64,000 nt of DNA. It comes from UBA2040 sp963977135 (GTDB lineage: Bacteria > Bacteroidota > Bacteroidia > Flavobacteriales_D > Crocinitomicaceae). Below are positions 36,845-46,380 of the stretch, in pieces; within the stretch, counting starts at the first letter, position 1, and every line of letters starts with the position of its first letter. The stretch is from the NCBI GenBank assembly GCA_963977135.1, contig CAXBNN010000007.1, forward strand, positions 62,001 through 126,000, read 5' to 3'. Under the pieces are notes generated by a model. It ran no database searches. It saw only the letters and a list, made by a program, of their open reading frames with translations, and was not told where the DNA came from. Both the position numbers and the translations under genes were made by a program.

Positions 36845-37846
36845 ATGGTAAAAGTTATCGGTGGAACTGGACTTGTTGGGAGTCATTTATTATGTGAGTT
36901 GGCAAAAACCGATAATGAAATACATGCCAGTTATCGGACGAAATCTAAAATTGATCTTGTCAGAAAAGTGTTTGACTTTTACTTCGATGAAGATTCTGAA
37001 GTTAATTGGAGTAAAGTGAAATGGCATCCTGTTAATCTCAATGATATAGTTTCATTAGAGAATTTTCTAACTAAGGAAGATGAGGTTTATCATTGTGCCG
37101 CACTTGTTTCTTTTAGCAGAAGAGATTTCAACACTTTGATGAAAATCAACAGAGAGGGAACGACGAATGTGGTCAACGTTTGTTTAGATAAAGGAGTGAA
37201 AAAACTATGCTATGTAAGTTCTACAGCTGCAATTACCGGTGGAAATGAGTCATATGGATCCGAAGCTTCGAAATGGAAGAAATCGGATGACACGAGTGCT
37301 TATGCGATTAGTAAATATGGTGCTGAACGAGAAGTTTGGAGAGGAATAGAGGAAGGTTTATCGGCTGTTATTGTTAATCCTTGCGTGATTTTAGGCGCTG
37401 GAGACTGGAACGAAAGTTCTCTCACGATACTAAGACAAATTGAAAAGGGTTTATCTTTTTATCCACCAGGAGGAAATGCAATAGTTGATGCAAGAGATAT
37501 TGCTTCCTGCATGGTGCGATTGACTAGAAGCGAAATCAATGGCGAACGCTACTTACTTGTCGGCGAAAACACCTCATTTAAGAATTTATTCGATAAAATA
37601 GCTTTGAGAATGGGCAAGAAAAAGCCTAAAAGACCAGTTGGGAGATTTGTATTGACAATTGCTAGAATATTGATGGGTTTTTGGTCGTTTATACAAGGAA
37701 AGAAATCACCCATGAACAAGGATACGGTAATCAGTTCTCTGAGGACAATTGTTTACTCAAACGATAAGATAATATCAGAATTAAATTGTAAATTTAAAAC
37801 GCTCGAAGAAACAATTGATAATGCTGTGAGTGGAAAAATAGTTTGA
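36845..37846 (+). CDS. NAD-dependent epimerase/dehydratase (extended SDR)
   Basis: 333 residues. The Rossmann motif GGTGLVGSHLL is at the N-terminus, CYVSSTAAI gives the active-site Ser, and YAISK is the YxxxK catalytic pair. The C-terminal part is that of extended SDRs related to dihydroflavonol reductases and carotenoid/sterol-type dehydrogenases. Substrate unknown. Its stop directly abuts the ATG of the CruF-like gene, so a role in modifying the carotenoid or a sugar attached to it is plausible inference. Confidence 0.82.
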   Translation: MVKVIGGTGLVGSHLLCELAKTDNEIHASYRTKSKIDLVRKVFDFYFDEDSEVNWSKVKWHPVNLNDIVSLENFLTKEDEVYHCAALVSFSRRDFNTLMKINREGTTNVVNVCLDKGVKKLCYVSSTAAITGGNESYGSEASKWKKSDDTSAYAISKYGAEREVWRGIEEGLSAVIVNPCVILGAGDWNESSLTILRQIEKGLSFYPPGGNAIVDARDIASCMVRLTRSEINGERYLLVGENTSFKNLFDKIALRMGKKKPKRPVGRFVLTIARILMGFWSFIQGKKSPMNKDTVISSLRTIVYSNDKIISELNCKFKTLEETIDNAVSGKIV

Positions 37847-38509
37847 ATGAAAAGTAAAGAAATTATTGTTTCAGACAAAAAATGGTGGAAATCCGAATTG
37901 TTTTGGATTGTCTTTCTTGCCATTTTTTATGCTGTCGGTATAATTGGAATTTCGTTGGAACAGTATAGAGAATATATAGTTCCACTAAGTTCGGCTCATC
38001 TTTTTCTAACTTTTTTGGTTCTATATTTTTCTCGTTTTGGAAAAAAAGACCTGTTTCTTCTTTATGCTTTTTTACTCTTCTTCTGTGGTCTTTTGGTCGA
38101 AATTGTCGGCACAGAAACAGGTTTGCTTTTCGGGAATTATCACTATGGAGATACTCTTGGTGGAAAAATATTTGGTGTTCCTGTTATCATTGGTGTCAAT
38201 TGGGCAACTATGGTAATTTGTTCTAGCACATTGGTTTACAAGCTGAACGTCAAAATATGGACAAAAGTTTTTTTAGCGGCATTTTTGATGACAAGTTTAG
38301 ATTTTCTCATAGAACCAGTCGCTATGAAATTAGACTTTTGGCAATGGGAAAATGATTCCATTCCTATTTTTAACTACGTGTGTTGGTTTACAATTTCATT
38401 GCCAATGCATTTTTTTTATATAAAATGGAACTTGGTAGAGAACAATAAGTTACCAAAAGCTGTTTATATTATGATGCTTTTATTTTTTATCGTTTTAAAT
38501 CTCGTTTGA
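37847..38509 (+). CDS. Carotenoid biosynthesis protein, CruF-like (DUF422)
   Basis: 220 residues, about seven transmembrane segments. VEIVGTETGLLFGNYHYGDTLGGKIFGVPVIIGVNW and the later DFLIEPVAMKLDFWQW match the DUF422 family, which includes the carotenoid 1',2'-hydratase CruF and the C50 carotenoid proteins. In Bacteroidota these sit with crtZ and crtY. Its exact reaction here is not settled; hydration of a psi end group to form myxol-like or saproxanthin-like pigments would fit. Confidence 0.83.
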   Translation: MKSKEIIVSDKKWWKSELFWIVFLAIFYAVGIIGISLEQYREYIVPLSSAHLFLTFLVLYFSRFGKKDLFLLYAFLLFFCGLLVEIVGTETGLLFGNYHYGDTLGGKIFGVPVIIGVNWATMVICSSTLVYKLNVKIWTKVFLAAFLMTSLDFLIEPVAMKLDFWQWENDSIPIFNYVCWFTISLPMHFFYIKWNLVENNKLPKAVYIMMLLFFIVLNLV

Positions 38510-38511
38510 AA

Positions 38512-38991
38512 ATGTTTTGGTGGGGGCCAATTGTACTAATTATTGCATTTATAGGCATGGAGTTCGTTGCTTGGGCGACGCATAAATATGTCATGCATGG
38601 AATCCTCTGGAAACTTCATGAAGATCATCATGATAAGCGGACTGGATTTTTTGAAAGAAACGATGTTTTCTTTTTAGTGTTCGCTATTCCATCTGCGTTG
38701 TGTATTTTTATGGGAATGAAAAATGGATATTATGTTCCAGTTTGGATAGGTTATGGGATTGCCGTTTACGGCGCCGCCTATTTTTTATTTCATGACATTT
38801 TTATTCATCGCCGATTTAAAATATTAAAAGAGATAGATCATCCTTATTTTATCGCTATTCGAAAAGCCCATAAAATACACCATAAAAACAGACATAAAAA
38901 AGAAGGTGTTTGTTTTGGGATGCTTATTGTTCCTTTTAAATTTTATCGCGAAGCGAATGAAGTTTATAAACGGAAATACAATAAAGCATGA
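38512..38991 (+). CDS. crtZ: Beta-carotene hydroxylase
   Basis: 159 residues from the ATG at 38512 (a TTG at 38506 is an unlikely start). The non-haem di-iron histidine motifs are clear: HKYVMH, HEDHH, HDIFIHRR and HKIHHKNRH. It adds hydroxyl groups to the beta rings of carotenoids, giving zeaxanthin or similar. It is two bases after the CruF-like gene and overlaps the cyclase by four bases (ATGA). Confidence 0.93.
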   Translation: MFWWGPIVLIIAFIGMEFVAWATHKYVMHGILWKLHEDHHDKRTGFFERNDVFFLVFAIPSALCIFMGMKNGYYVPVWIGYGIAVYGAAYFLFHDIFIHRRFKILKEIDHPYFIAIRKAHKIHHKNRHKKEGVCFGMLIVPFKFYREANEVYKRKYNKA

Positions 38992-39680
38992 GTCTATATT
39001 TTTGGATTATGCTCGCTACTATTGCTGGCCCCTTCTTTCTAAGCTTCGATAAAAAAATCCATTTTTACACGTATTGGAAAGCCCTTTTCCCTGCTATAAT
39101 TCTAATAGCTATACCATTCATATTTTGGGATGAGATATTCACTCGTTGGGGCTTGTGGGGGTTTAATCCAGAACATTTAAATGGCTTTTATATTGGACAT
39201 TTACCTATTGAAGAAATCTGTTTTTTCTTTTTTGTTCCTTACGCATGTGTTTTTGTTTATGAGGTACTTGTTGGTTATTTTGACTTAAGTAAAACAAAAA
39301 AAGCAGGTCATTTATTTGCAGTTTTTTTCACTTTGATGATGATGGTATTAGGTTTGATTTATTTGGATCAACTGTACACTTCTGTGGCTTGTTTTATGGC
39401 TGCGACACTTACTATTGGAATATACTTTGTGAAACGGGTTAGCTGGTATAGCAATTTTATTATCACGTTTTTAGTTGTCCAGATTCCTTTTTTAATCGTT
39501 AATGGTATTTTGACGGGTATGGTCACAGATGAACCCATTGTTTGGTACAATACTTTAGAAATTTCCAACCTTAGACTGGGTACAATTCCTATCGAAGATA
39601 TATTTTATAACTACTCGATGTTGCTGCTAATATTCTTAGTTTACAATGGTCTTAAAAACAAACGAGTCGCAAAAGCTTAA
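38988..39680 (+). CDS. Lycopene cyclase, CrtYc/CrtYd fused type
   Basis: 230 residues, seven predicted transmembrane segments with two internal lycopene-cyclase domain repeats; conserved elements are FYIGHLPIEEICFFFFVPYACVFVY in the first and RLGTIPIEDIFYNYSMLL in the second. It closes the beta rings of lycopene. The heterodimeric CrtYc and CrtYd of actinobacteria are here one protein. The phytoene synthase and desaturase genes are not in this window. Its stop is immediately followed by that of the convergent glycoside hydrolase (TTAATTAA). Confidence 0.87.
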   Translation: MSLYFWIMLATIAGPFFLSFDKKIHFYTYWKALFPAIILIAIPFIFWDEIFTRWGLWGFNPEHLNGFYIGHLPIEEICFFFFVPYACVFVYEVLVGYFDLSKTKKAGHLFAVFFTLMMMVLGLIYLDQLYTSVACFMAATLTIGIYFVKRVSWYSNFIITFLVVQIPFLIVNGILTGMVTDEPIVWYNTLEISNLRLGTIPIEDIFYNYSMLLLIFLVYNGLKNKRVAKA

Positions 39681-41795
39681 TTAACGAGTTAGGCTTTCTG
39701 CTTTTTTACTCCTGCCCAAATAACTTACACGGAAGGCAACATCTGGGTGCGAATTGTCTAAGTTTGGAACATGAATAACTAAGTCTTTAAAGAAATTTGC
39801 CCTAACAATTTGCGTAGACCCTGCTATTGGTTCCAAAGCTTTGCCTACCTGAGTTGAAAAGAATTCCACTTTGTACCAATGTTTATTTCGGCCCCGACTA
39901 AAGTTCACATTTTCCACTTTGAATATTGGGTTATCTTCAATTCCCCCTTTTGATTGTATTGGCTGAAATCCTCCTTTTGAAGTGTATTTATCCTCATGAA
40001 ATTCTCGCGCATAGTCTCGAGGTGAGTCATTTCTACCCAAGGCGATTCCTTCACCAACGACACATGGATTTTCCAAGTTACTACTGTCTAGTAAACCTTG
40101 CAAACAAGTGCTGTTAACCGCTTCGTTTCTCCAATAATAACTCGCATTGTGCAACCAACCGATTATTCTATCTTTTTTCTCGTTCTTCAATTGGAAACTT
40201 TCAATCATTCTTTTATTGTCCTTTGCATCAGCCCATTTCTGAGGGGCATATTTTTCCTTTATATAATCCTCATCTTTGACGAATTCGTAGAGAGGAGTCA
40301 TATCTCTATTTTGATCTAAAGCGAGAATTCCACGATCAAACCACCAGTCCAAACCTGTTCCAAAATCACCCATAAATGCGGTTGACCAAATACTATTGTG
40401 GAATTCAATTTTGGTACAACACATAATCGGCAATTTGTCATCATTAATTCCCATTTCCTCAATGATAATTGGCTTCTTGTAAGTGTCCCAAAAGTATTCT
40501 ACGTCATCGTATCTTCTTTCATAATTTGCTTTTTTCACTGTGCTGTACATGTGCAATGCAACTACGTCAGAATTCGAAAAGAATCCATTGAATTTCGCTT
40601 TTGATTCTAGTTTTGTGAGTCGGCCATAAGAGTTTGAGAACAATTCGTTTGGTTTAAGTTCTTCGAGAATGTATTTTTTCTGATCAAGGAACCAATTGAG
40701 CATAATTTTAATGGCCTCTTTTTCTGAAATCCCCTCTTGCTCAATCATTCCTTTGTAAAAATGCTCTAATTCAGAATAGCCATAAAAGCTCCAGTAAGGA
40801 CTATACCCCCAGCGGGCATACATGTATCGCAGGTTGTTTTTTTGCCATTTGATGGCTTCTGGATTTTCATAATATCCTCTTAGACTCTCTAAATTCAAAG
40901 CCTTTCTATATGGATTGTTGTTCCAATTAGAAACACCCCAACCTGGCCCGACAATTTCTACATGATGACGGAAAATAATGTAGTACATTTTGTTGTCCTC
41001 CGCTTTTTGAAATACACGATCTAAGCCAAACATTTCATCCTGCTTTTCGTTGTAATTTCTCATATCTTGCCAATCCGGCAAACCGTTTTGTGCACCAATT
41101 TCTATTCGCGTAAAGTTTCCACTTTCATCAGCATGTTTTTGGATAGCATTCAAGTGGTCATAATTTTCAGATGGAAGGTAGGAGAATGGACCACAATTCG
41201 ATATATTCAAAGATATCGGGTTGAAAAAATCGCCGGTTTGAGCATAGGACAAATAGCGATCTGCATCAGTACCAGTTTTTGTCGTAGTCAATGGACCTTT
41301 GTGTGAAGAATTTTGACAGGTAAAAGTCATATCGAAAATACTTTTTTCATTTACTCCATTTCCTGTAACTATGGCATTCATTTTCCATTCACCGACTTCA
41401 TCGGCAGCGAAACGAACTCTCCATGGGTATTTAGTTTGTTTTTTTACAAAAAGATTCTTCGCTAAATCCTCAGAATATTCTAGATAATAGAAACCGTATT
41501 TTTTATGTGTTTTGCCAGAAGGAGAAGTGAAAATAGTAGTGAAATTGATTTGTTCAGGGTCATATGGATTCGTTCCGTTTTTGCCGTCTTTTGAAAATTC
41601 ATTTATCTTTTGCTGTATTTTTTCATTCAAGTAAAAACCAATTTCCATAGTTTGGTTTTTAAAAGCAACTCTTTCTTGACCTTTAGGGTTAATCCAACGA
41701 GGATTGTCGGCAGAATTTTGTGCAGACGATAAAAAAGCAAAGAATAAAAGCGGGAAAAGTGCCGTTTTCAAAAGAAGAAGAATAGGTAATTTCAT
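39681..41795 (-). CDS. DUF5060-domain glycoside hydrolase, secreted
   Basis: 704 residues with a signal peptide (ending near LSSAQ). An N-terminal DUF5060 beta-sandwich (about residues 40-150, KYGFYYLEYSE, RVRFAADEVGEWKMN) precedes a TIM-barrel cellulase-like domain with HHVEIVGPGWGVSNWNNNP and IIEEMGIND, whose Glu is the probable nucleophile; a small C-terminal beta domain follows. The family acts on plant or algal polysaccharides; the substrate is not clear. No SusC/SusD pair is near, so it is not part of an obvious polysaccharide utilisation locus. Confidence 0.8.
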   Translation of the reverse strand: MKLPILLLLKTALFPLLFFAFLSSAQNSADNPRWINPKGQERVAFKNQTMEIGFYLNEKIQQKINEFSKDGKNGTNPYDPEQINFTTIFTSPSGKTHKKYGFYYLEYSEDLAKNLFVKKQTKYPWRVRFAADEVGEWKMNAIVTGNGVNEKSIFDMTFTCQNSSHKGPLTTTKTGTDADRYLSYAQTGDFFNPISLNISNCGPFSYLPSENYDHLNAIQKHADESGNFTRIEIGAQNGLPDWQDMRNYNEKQDEMFGLDRVFQKAEDNKMYYIIFRHHVEIVGPGWGVSNWNNNPYRKALNLESLRGYYENPEAIKWQKNNLRYMYARWGYSPYWSFYGYSELEHFYKGMIEQEGISEKEAIKIMLNWFLDQKKYILEELKPNELFSNSYGRLTKLESKAKFNGFFSNSDVVALHMYSTVKKANYERRYDDVEYFWDTYKKPIIIEEMGINDDKLPIMCCTKIEFHNSIWSTAFMGDFGTGLDWWFDRGILALDQNRDMTPLYEFVKDEDYIKEKYAPQKWADAKDNKRMIESFQLKNEKKDRIIGWLHNASYYWRNEAVNSTCLQGLLDSSNLENPCVVGEGIALGRNDSPRDYAREFHEDKYTSKGGFQPIQSKGGIEDNPIFKVENVNFSRGRNKHWYKVEFFSTQVGKALEPIAGSTQIVRANFFKDLVIHVPNLDNSHPDVAFRVSYLGRSKKAESLTR

Positions 41796-41846
41796 AATGG
41801 TCGAAAATGAATTTTACCTAAAGATAGTAAAAATGAAAACGGAAGA

Positions 41847-42815
41847 TTAATTTTCTCTGCCCATTAAATAATGAGAAAGATCGATTAAATCTTTTTTGTT
41901 GTCTTTAGGAACAGATATTTCGTTTAGTGCTGTCATTCCTTTTTCGAAGTGCTTGTCCATTTGGGCTTGTGCGAGATTGGGAATTTCAAATTGATCAAAT
42001 AATTGGCGCACGTTTCTCACTTTCAAATCTAAATCTGATTCATCCTCCAATTGACGGAAAATTTCCCGTTGTTGAGTGTTTGCGTTTTCTAGGGCTAAAA
42101 GGTAGAGTAGGGTTTTCTTATTAGAAATTACATCGCCACCAATTTGTTTTCCAAATTTTTCTGGATCGCCGTATAAATCTAAATAGTCATCCTTGATTTG
42201 AAAGGCAAGTCCTAACTCTTGGCCAAATGTGTAAAGTTTTTTTCTGTCAGATTCTGATGCTCCAGCAATTATGGCGCCCATTTCCAAAGCTCCTCCTAAT
42301 AAAACAGAAGTTTTTAGGCGAATCATTTCTATGTATTCTTCAATTGTGACATCATTCCGGGTTTCGAAATCCATGTCCATTTGCTGTCCTTCGCATACTT
42401 CAACGGCTGTTTTGTTGAATACAAGCATCAATTCAGCTAAATGTTTCGGGTTTTGTTTGCAAATTTCTTGGTAAGCTTTTACCATTAATACATCTCCAGA
42501 AAGAATTGCGATATTCTCATTCCATTTCGTGTGAACGGTCGTTTTGGAGCGTCTTAGTGGAGCAGCATCCATTATATCATCGTGAATTAAAGTGAAATTA
42601 TGGAATAATTCCACTCCCATTGCAGCGTGAATAGCCGATTCTCCTTTTTCACCAAATAGTTCCGTCCCCATCAGCGTTAAAACTGGACGCATTCGTTTTC
42701 CTCCGAGCGTAAGGAAATATCGCAGAGGTTCGTATAAGTTTTTTGGAGTTGTTGGCAAATTCCAAGAGGCAATGCTCTCAGCAATCATTTTACTGTGACG
42801 CTCAATACTGTTCAT
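41847..42815 (-). CDS. Polyprenyl diphosphate synthase (GGPP synthase type)
   Basis: 322 residues. The two Asp-rich motifs HDDIMDAAPLRR and IKDDYLDLYGDPEKFGK mark trans-prenyltransferases; GGKRMRPVL is the conserved N-terminal element. Chain length cannot be set surely, but the size fits farnesyl/geranylgeranyl enzymes, which would feed the nearby carotenoid genes. Its ATG overlaps the rfbA stop by one base, so it is the last gene of the MMPL-rfbA-prenyl synthase operon. Confidence 0.92.
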   Translation of the reverse strand: MNSIERHSKMIAESIASWNLPTTPKNLYEPLRYFLTLGGKRMRPVLTLMGTELFGEKGESAIHAAMGVELFHNFTLIHDDIMDAAPLRRSKTTVHTKWNENIAILSGDVLMVKAYQEICKQNPKHLAELMLVFNKTAVEVCEGQQMDMDFETRNDVTIEEYIEMIRLKTSVLLGGALEMGAIIAGASESDRKKLYTFGQELGLAFQIKDDYLDLYGDPEKFGKQIGGDVISNKKTLLYLLALENANTQQREIFRQLEDESDLDLKVRNVRQLFDQFEIPNLAQAQMDKHFEKGMTALNEISVPKDNKKDLIDLSHYLMGREN

Positions 42816-43675
42816 TACTTTAGTAAATCGAGGAGGTAATTCCCATAACCACTTTTGGTAAGAGGTTGGGCTAACGTTTCTAATTCTACTTTAGAAATCC
42901 ACTTATTTCGATAGGCGATTTCTTCTATGCAACCAACTTTTAGTCCTTGACGATCTTCAATAACTTGAACGAATTGTCCAGCTTGCATTAATGATTCGAA
43001 AGTCCCTGTATCTAACCAAGCAGTTCCTCTATCCAAAACGGCTACCTTCAATTTTCCTCTTCGAAGATATTCGGCGTTTACATCTGTAATTTCATATTCG
43101 CCGCGCGCCGAAGGTTTTAGGTTCTTGGCAATTTCGATAACATCGTTGTTGTAGAAGTATAAACCCGGTACGGCAAATTTAGATTTTGGATTTGCTGGTT
43201 TTTCTTCGATTGAAATAGCGTTCATGTTTTCATCAAATTCAACAACACCATATCTTCTTGGGTCGCTAACATGATACGCATAAACGACTCCACCATCCGG
43301 CGCTGTATGATCTTGAAGTAATTCATCCATTCCTACACCGTAGAAAATGTTATCTCCTAAAATCAAGGCTACATCATCATCTCCGATAAATTTTTCGCCG
43401 ATAACAAAAGCTTGAGCTAAGCCATTCGGTATTTCTTGTACTTCATAGGTGAATGTGCAGCCTAGATTTTTTCCATCGCCCAACAATTTCTCAAAATGAG
43501 GCAAATCGTGTGGTGTAGAAATTATTAAAATATCTTTGATCCCTGCACTCATTAAAATAGAGAGCGGGTAATAGATCATTGGTTTGTCGTAAATAGGCAT
43601 TAGCTGTTTGCTTACAGCTAAAGTCAATGGGTGCAAGCGAGTACCTGATCCTCCTGCTAGAATTATTCCTTTCAT
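42815..43675 (-). CDS. rfbA: Glucose-1-phosphate thymidylyltransferase
   Basis: 286 residues. GGSGTRLHPLT (nucleotide binding), KPMIYYPLS, and DRGTAWLDTGTF are diagnostic. It makes dTDP-glucose, the first step to dTDP-rhamnose and related sugars. Unusually it is not with rfbB, rfbC or rfbD here but overlaps an exporter gene by four bases upstream and a prenyl synthase by one base downstream. Confidence 0.95.
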   Translation of the reverse strand: MKGIILAGGSGTRLHPLTLAVSKQLMPIYDKPMIYYPLSILMSAGIKDILIISTPHDLPHFEKLLGDGKNLGCTFTYEVQEIPNGLAQAFVIGEKFIGDDDVALILGDNIFYGVGMDELLQDHTAPDGGVVYAYHVSDPRRYGVVEFDENMNAISIEEKPANPKSKFAVPGLYFYNNDVIEIAKNLKPSARGEYEITDVNAEYLRRGKLKVAVLDRGTAWLDTGTFESLMQAGQFVQVIEDRQGLKVGCIEEIAYRNKWISKVELETLAQPLTKSGYGNYLLDLLK

Positions 43676-46308
43676 TCCGCGAGCGGTTTTTTTGTTTCTA
43701 CTTGTAAGTCGTCGAAGTCCATGTCGGTTTCTTCGTCGTACACATCAAAATAAGGTTCTACAAATGACTTGGTAGTTAATCTTCTTTCAAGAGAAAGTAG
43801 AAGTGAAGGGAGAACAACCAGATTCGTAATCATGGCAACAAGTAGGGTTAAAGAAACCAATAATCCTAAGGCTTGTGTTCCACCAAATTCTGATAGAGTA
43901 AATACCGAGAATCCACAGAATAAGACGATAGAGGTATAGAACATTCCCAAACCAGCTTCGTGAATTGCTTTCAAAACACAACCTTTTAGATCGTACGGAT
44001 TGGCCTTTAACTCCTGCCTATATTTGGCTAGGAAATGAATGGTGTCATCCACAGAAATACCAAAAGCAATACTAAATACGAGTAACGTAGAAGGTTTAAG
44101 TGGAATTCCGAACCAACCCATAATTCCGCCGGTGAACACAAGAGGAATTAAATTTGGGAGTAGTGAAACAAGCACCATTCTCCATGAACGGAATAGTATG
44201 GCCATTAAAATAGCAATTCCCAGAATGGCAAATAGTAAACTTGTAAATAAATTTATGACCAAATACTGAGTGCCTTCTGATGCCACAACAGCGGTTCCGG
44301 TTAAAACAATATCATAGTAATCTTCATCGATTGCTTGACGTAAATTCGTTTCGAATCCAGCTTTGGAATAATAACCCTTGACTTTGTCAGGATCCATATC
44401 AAATGCGTATTGCACATCGGAATCACCTTTGGATAGAATATTGGTCAGATTATTATAAATTCCAGGGAATTCAAAAATCAAACTATCAAAATAGTCTCCT
44501 TTTTGCTTTTTAGCTAACTTATAGATTCGTTCAATTTCTTTACGGTCTGGGTTAAAGATTTCATCAATCTTGATTCTCATGGAATCAACTTTCTGTGCCA
44601 CTTCATATGAACCCAAATCCATCATCTGTGTTCTGATACGAAGCATGGTTTCATTTGTGTCGACTAATTCCTTTATTGTAAATCCACCACCATTGGCATT
44701 GGTCATGTTGAAATTGTCTAAGTATTTTTTAAGTCGCAGCTTGTCCCGGCTAGAAACCAATTTATATTGATTCGGATCGTTGCCGTGATAGGCCATGTTG
44801 ATGACTTTTATGAAATCAACAATGGAAATTGTTTTTGCGAAAAGTGAATCGTTTGAGTACTTCGTCTGAACTTCCTCCATCTTGTGCATGGTTTCATTGG
44901 AGAAGAGTCGGCCTTTCTTTTTGTAATCAATCATGATTTCAAAAGGAATGGAGCCACCAAACTTATCCTGCATAAAATGCACGTCTTCCAAAATTTGGTT
45001 TCCTTGTGGCAAGTCGCTAGTAATATTGCCGGTTGCAGTGATTCTAAATAGCCCAATTATACTAAATGTAACGATGAGAATAGTTACAACATAAATTGTT
45101 TTGCGTTTTGTTTGTGCAATATGAACCAAACGATCAATAAATCCAATGGCAAATTTTCTATCTAAGTGTTTAAGATGTCTTTTCTTCGGTTCTTTGGATA
45201 AAGAAATCACTATAGGTAAAATGGTTATCGAAAGAAGAAAAACAACAAGTATATTCAATGAGGCTACAACACCAAATTCGGTAAGTTTTTCTGAATTGGT
45301 GAAAATAAAGGTTGAAAAACCGAATGCGGTAGTCAAATTGGTAAGGAAAGTAGCAGTACCGATTTTTTTAATAACTCTTGAGATTGCTAATACTTTATTG
45401 CCGTGTGCCCTAAACTCCTGATGATATTTAGTCATCAGGAAAATACAGTTGGGTATTCCGATTACAATCATCAGCGGTGGAATCAACGCCATTAAAACGG
45501 ATATATTGAAGCCCAACAAACCAATTGACCCCATAGACCAGATCACTGCTACGAAAACTACTATATTACTTATCATTACTACACGCAAGGATCTAAAGAA
45601 TAGCCATAATAGTAATGAGGTAATAAATATGGAAAGGCCAACAAAAATGTACATTTCATTGATAACTTTTTTACCAATAATTACACGCAAATGCGGAAGA
45701 CCAGCATAACGAATATGTCCAAAATACGGCTCGTATGATTTTGCAACTTTCTCGATATCTATAACAACGTTGGCGCGTTTTGTGTCAGATAAATACTTTT
45801 CATCAATGCCAATCATCATTATAGATACTTTGGCAGTATCGCTGTACAAGAGGTTGCGATAAACAGGGTTGTTTTTTATTTCTTTCTCAATATCGACAAT
45901 ACTTTTCTCACTGTAAGTAATATCTGAAAAGATGCGTTTAGCCTCGAATTTATTATCTACAGTATTATTGCTTATAGTAAAAAGAGTGGCTTCGCTAATA
46001 ATTGATTCTACACCGTTGTACTGTAAAATAGAATCGCCTAATTCTTTCCATTTTAAGAAGTTTTGTTCCGTGTAAAGCGAATCATTTTCGATAGCCAATA
46101 CCAAAGTGCCACCATCTTCACCGAAAAGTTCTTTAAATTTTAAATAACTTGTTTGCGTAGCTGATTCTTTGGGAAGCATATTCCCATACTTGTTATCTAA
46201 CTTCACACCTGTAATGGCATAATACCCAAAAAACACTGTTAATAAGGTAATTACGCCTAGAATGAAGAACCGATTTCTTAAAATTAGATTAGCAATTTGT
46301 TGCCACAT
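43672..46308 (-). CDS. MMPL/RND family exporter
   Basis: 878 residues with the duplicated RND plan: one membrane helix, a periplasmic loop (about residues 40-220), a six-helix block, a second loop and a second block. Sterol-sensing-like stretches (LMALIPPLMIVIGIPNCIFLMTKYHQE; FSIAFGISVDDTIHFLAKYRQE) carry the conserved Asp pair used for proton coupling. No periplasmic adaptor or TolC gene is next to it. By family, substrates are often lipids or hydrophobic molecules (hopanoids, MmpL lipids). It heads the overlapping trio with rfbA and the prenyl synthase. Confidence 0.88.
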   Translation of the reverse strand: MWQQIANLILRNRFFILGVITLLTVFFGYYAITGVKLDNKYGNMLPKESATQTSYLKFKELFGEDGGTLVLAIENDSLYTEQNFLKWKELGDSILQYNGVESIISEATLFTISNNTVDNKFEAKRIFSDITYSEKSIVDIEKEIKNNPVYRNLLYSDTAKVSIMMIGIDEKYLSDTKRANVVIDIEKVAKSYEPYFGHIRYAGLPHLRVIIGKKVINEMYIFVGLSIFITSLLLWLFFRSLRVVMISNIVVFVAVIWSMGSIGLLGFNISVLMALIPPLMIVIGIPNCIFLMTKYHQEFRAHGNKVLAISRVIKKIGTATFLTNLTTAFGFSTFIFTNSEKLTEFGVVASLNILVVFLLSITILPIVISLSKEPKKRHLKHLDRKFAIGFIDRLVHIAQTKRKTIYVVTILIVTFSIIGLFRITATGNITSDLPQGNQILEDVHFMQDKFGGSIPFEIMIDYKKKGRLFSNETMHKMEEVQTKYSNDSLFAKTISIVDFIKVINMAYHGNDPNQYKLVSSRDKLRLKKYLDNFNMTNANGGGFTIKELVDTNETMLRIRTQMMDLGSYEVAQKVDSMRIKIDEIFNPDRKEIERIYKLAKKQKGDYFDSLIFEFPGIYNNLTNILSKGDSDVQYAFDMDPDKVKGYYSKAGFETNLRQAIDEDYYDIVLTGTAVVASEGTQYLVINLFTSLLFAILGIAILMAILFRSWRMVLVSLLPNLIPLVFTGGIMGWFGIPLKPSTLLVFSIAFGISVDDTIHFLAKYRQELKANPYDLKGCVLKAIHEAGLGMFYTSIVLFCGFSVFTLSEFGGTQALGLLVSLTLLVAMITNLVVLPSLLLSLERRLTTKSFVEPYFDVYDEETDMDFDDLQVETKKPLAE

Positions 46309-46380
46309 TTTTTCGATCTCTTTTTGTTAGCTCGTTAAAGCGGATAAAAGTACTCAATATCACCATGGGAAACAATTAAC

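Noticed and set aside
38506..38511. TTG at 38506 as the crtZ start
   Set aside because: The ATG two codons later avoids overlap with the preceding stop and gives the usual N-terminus.
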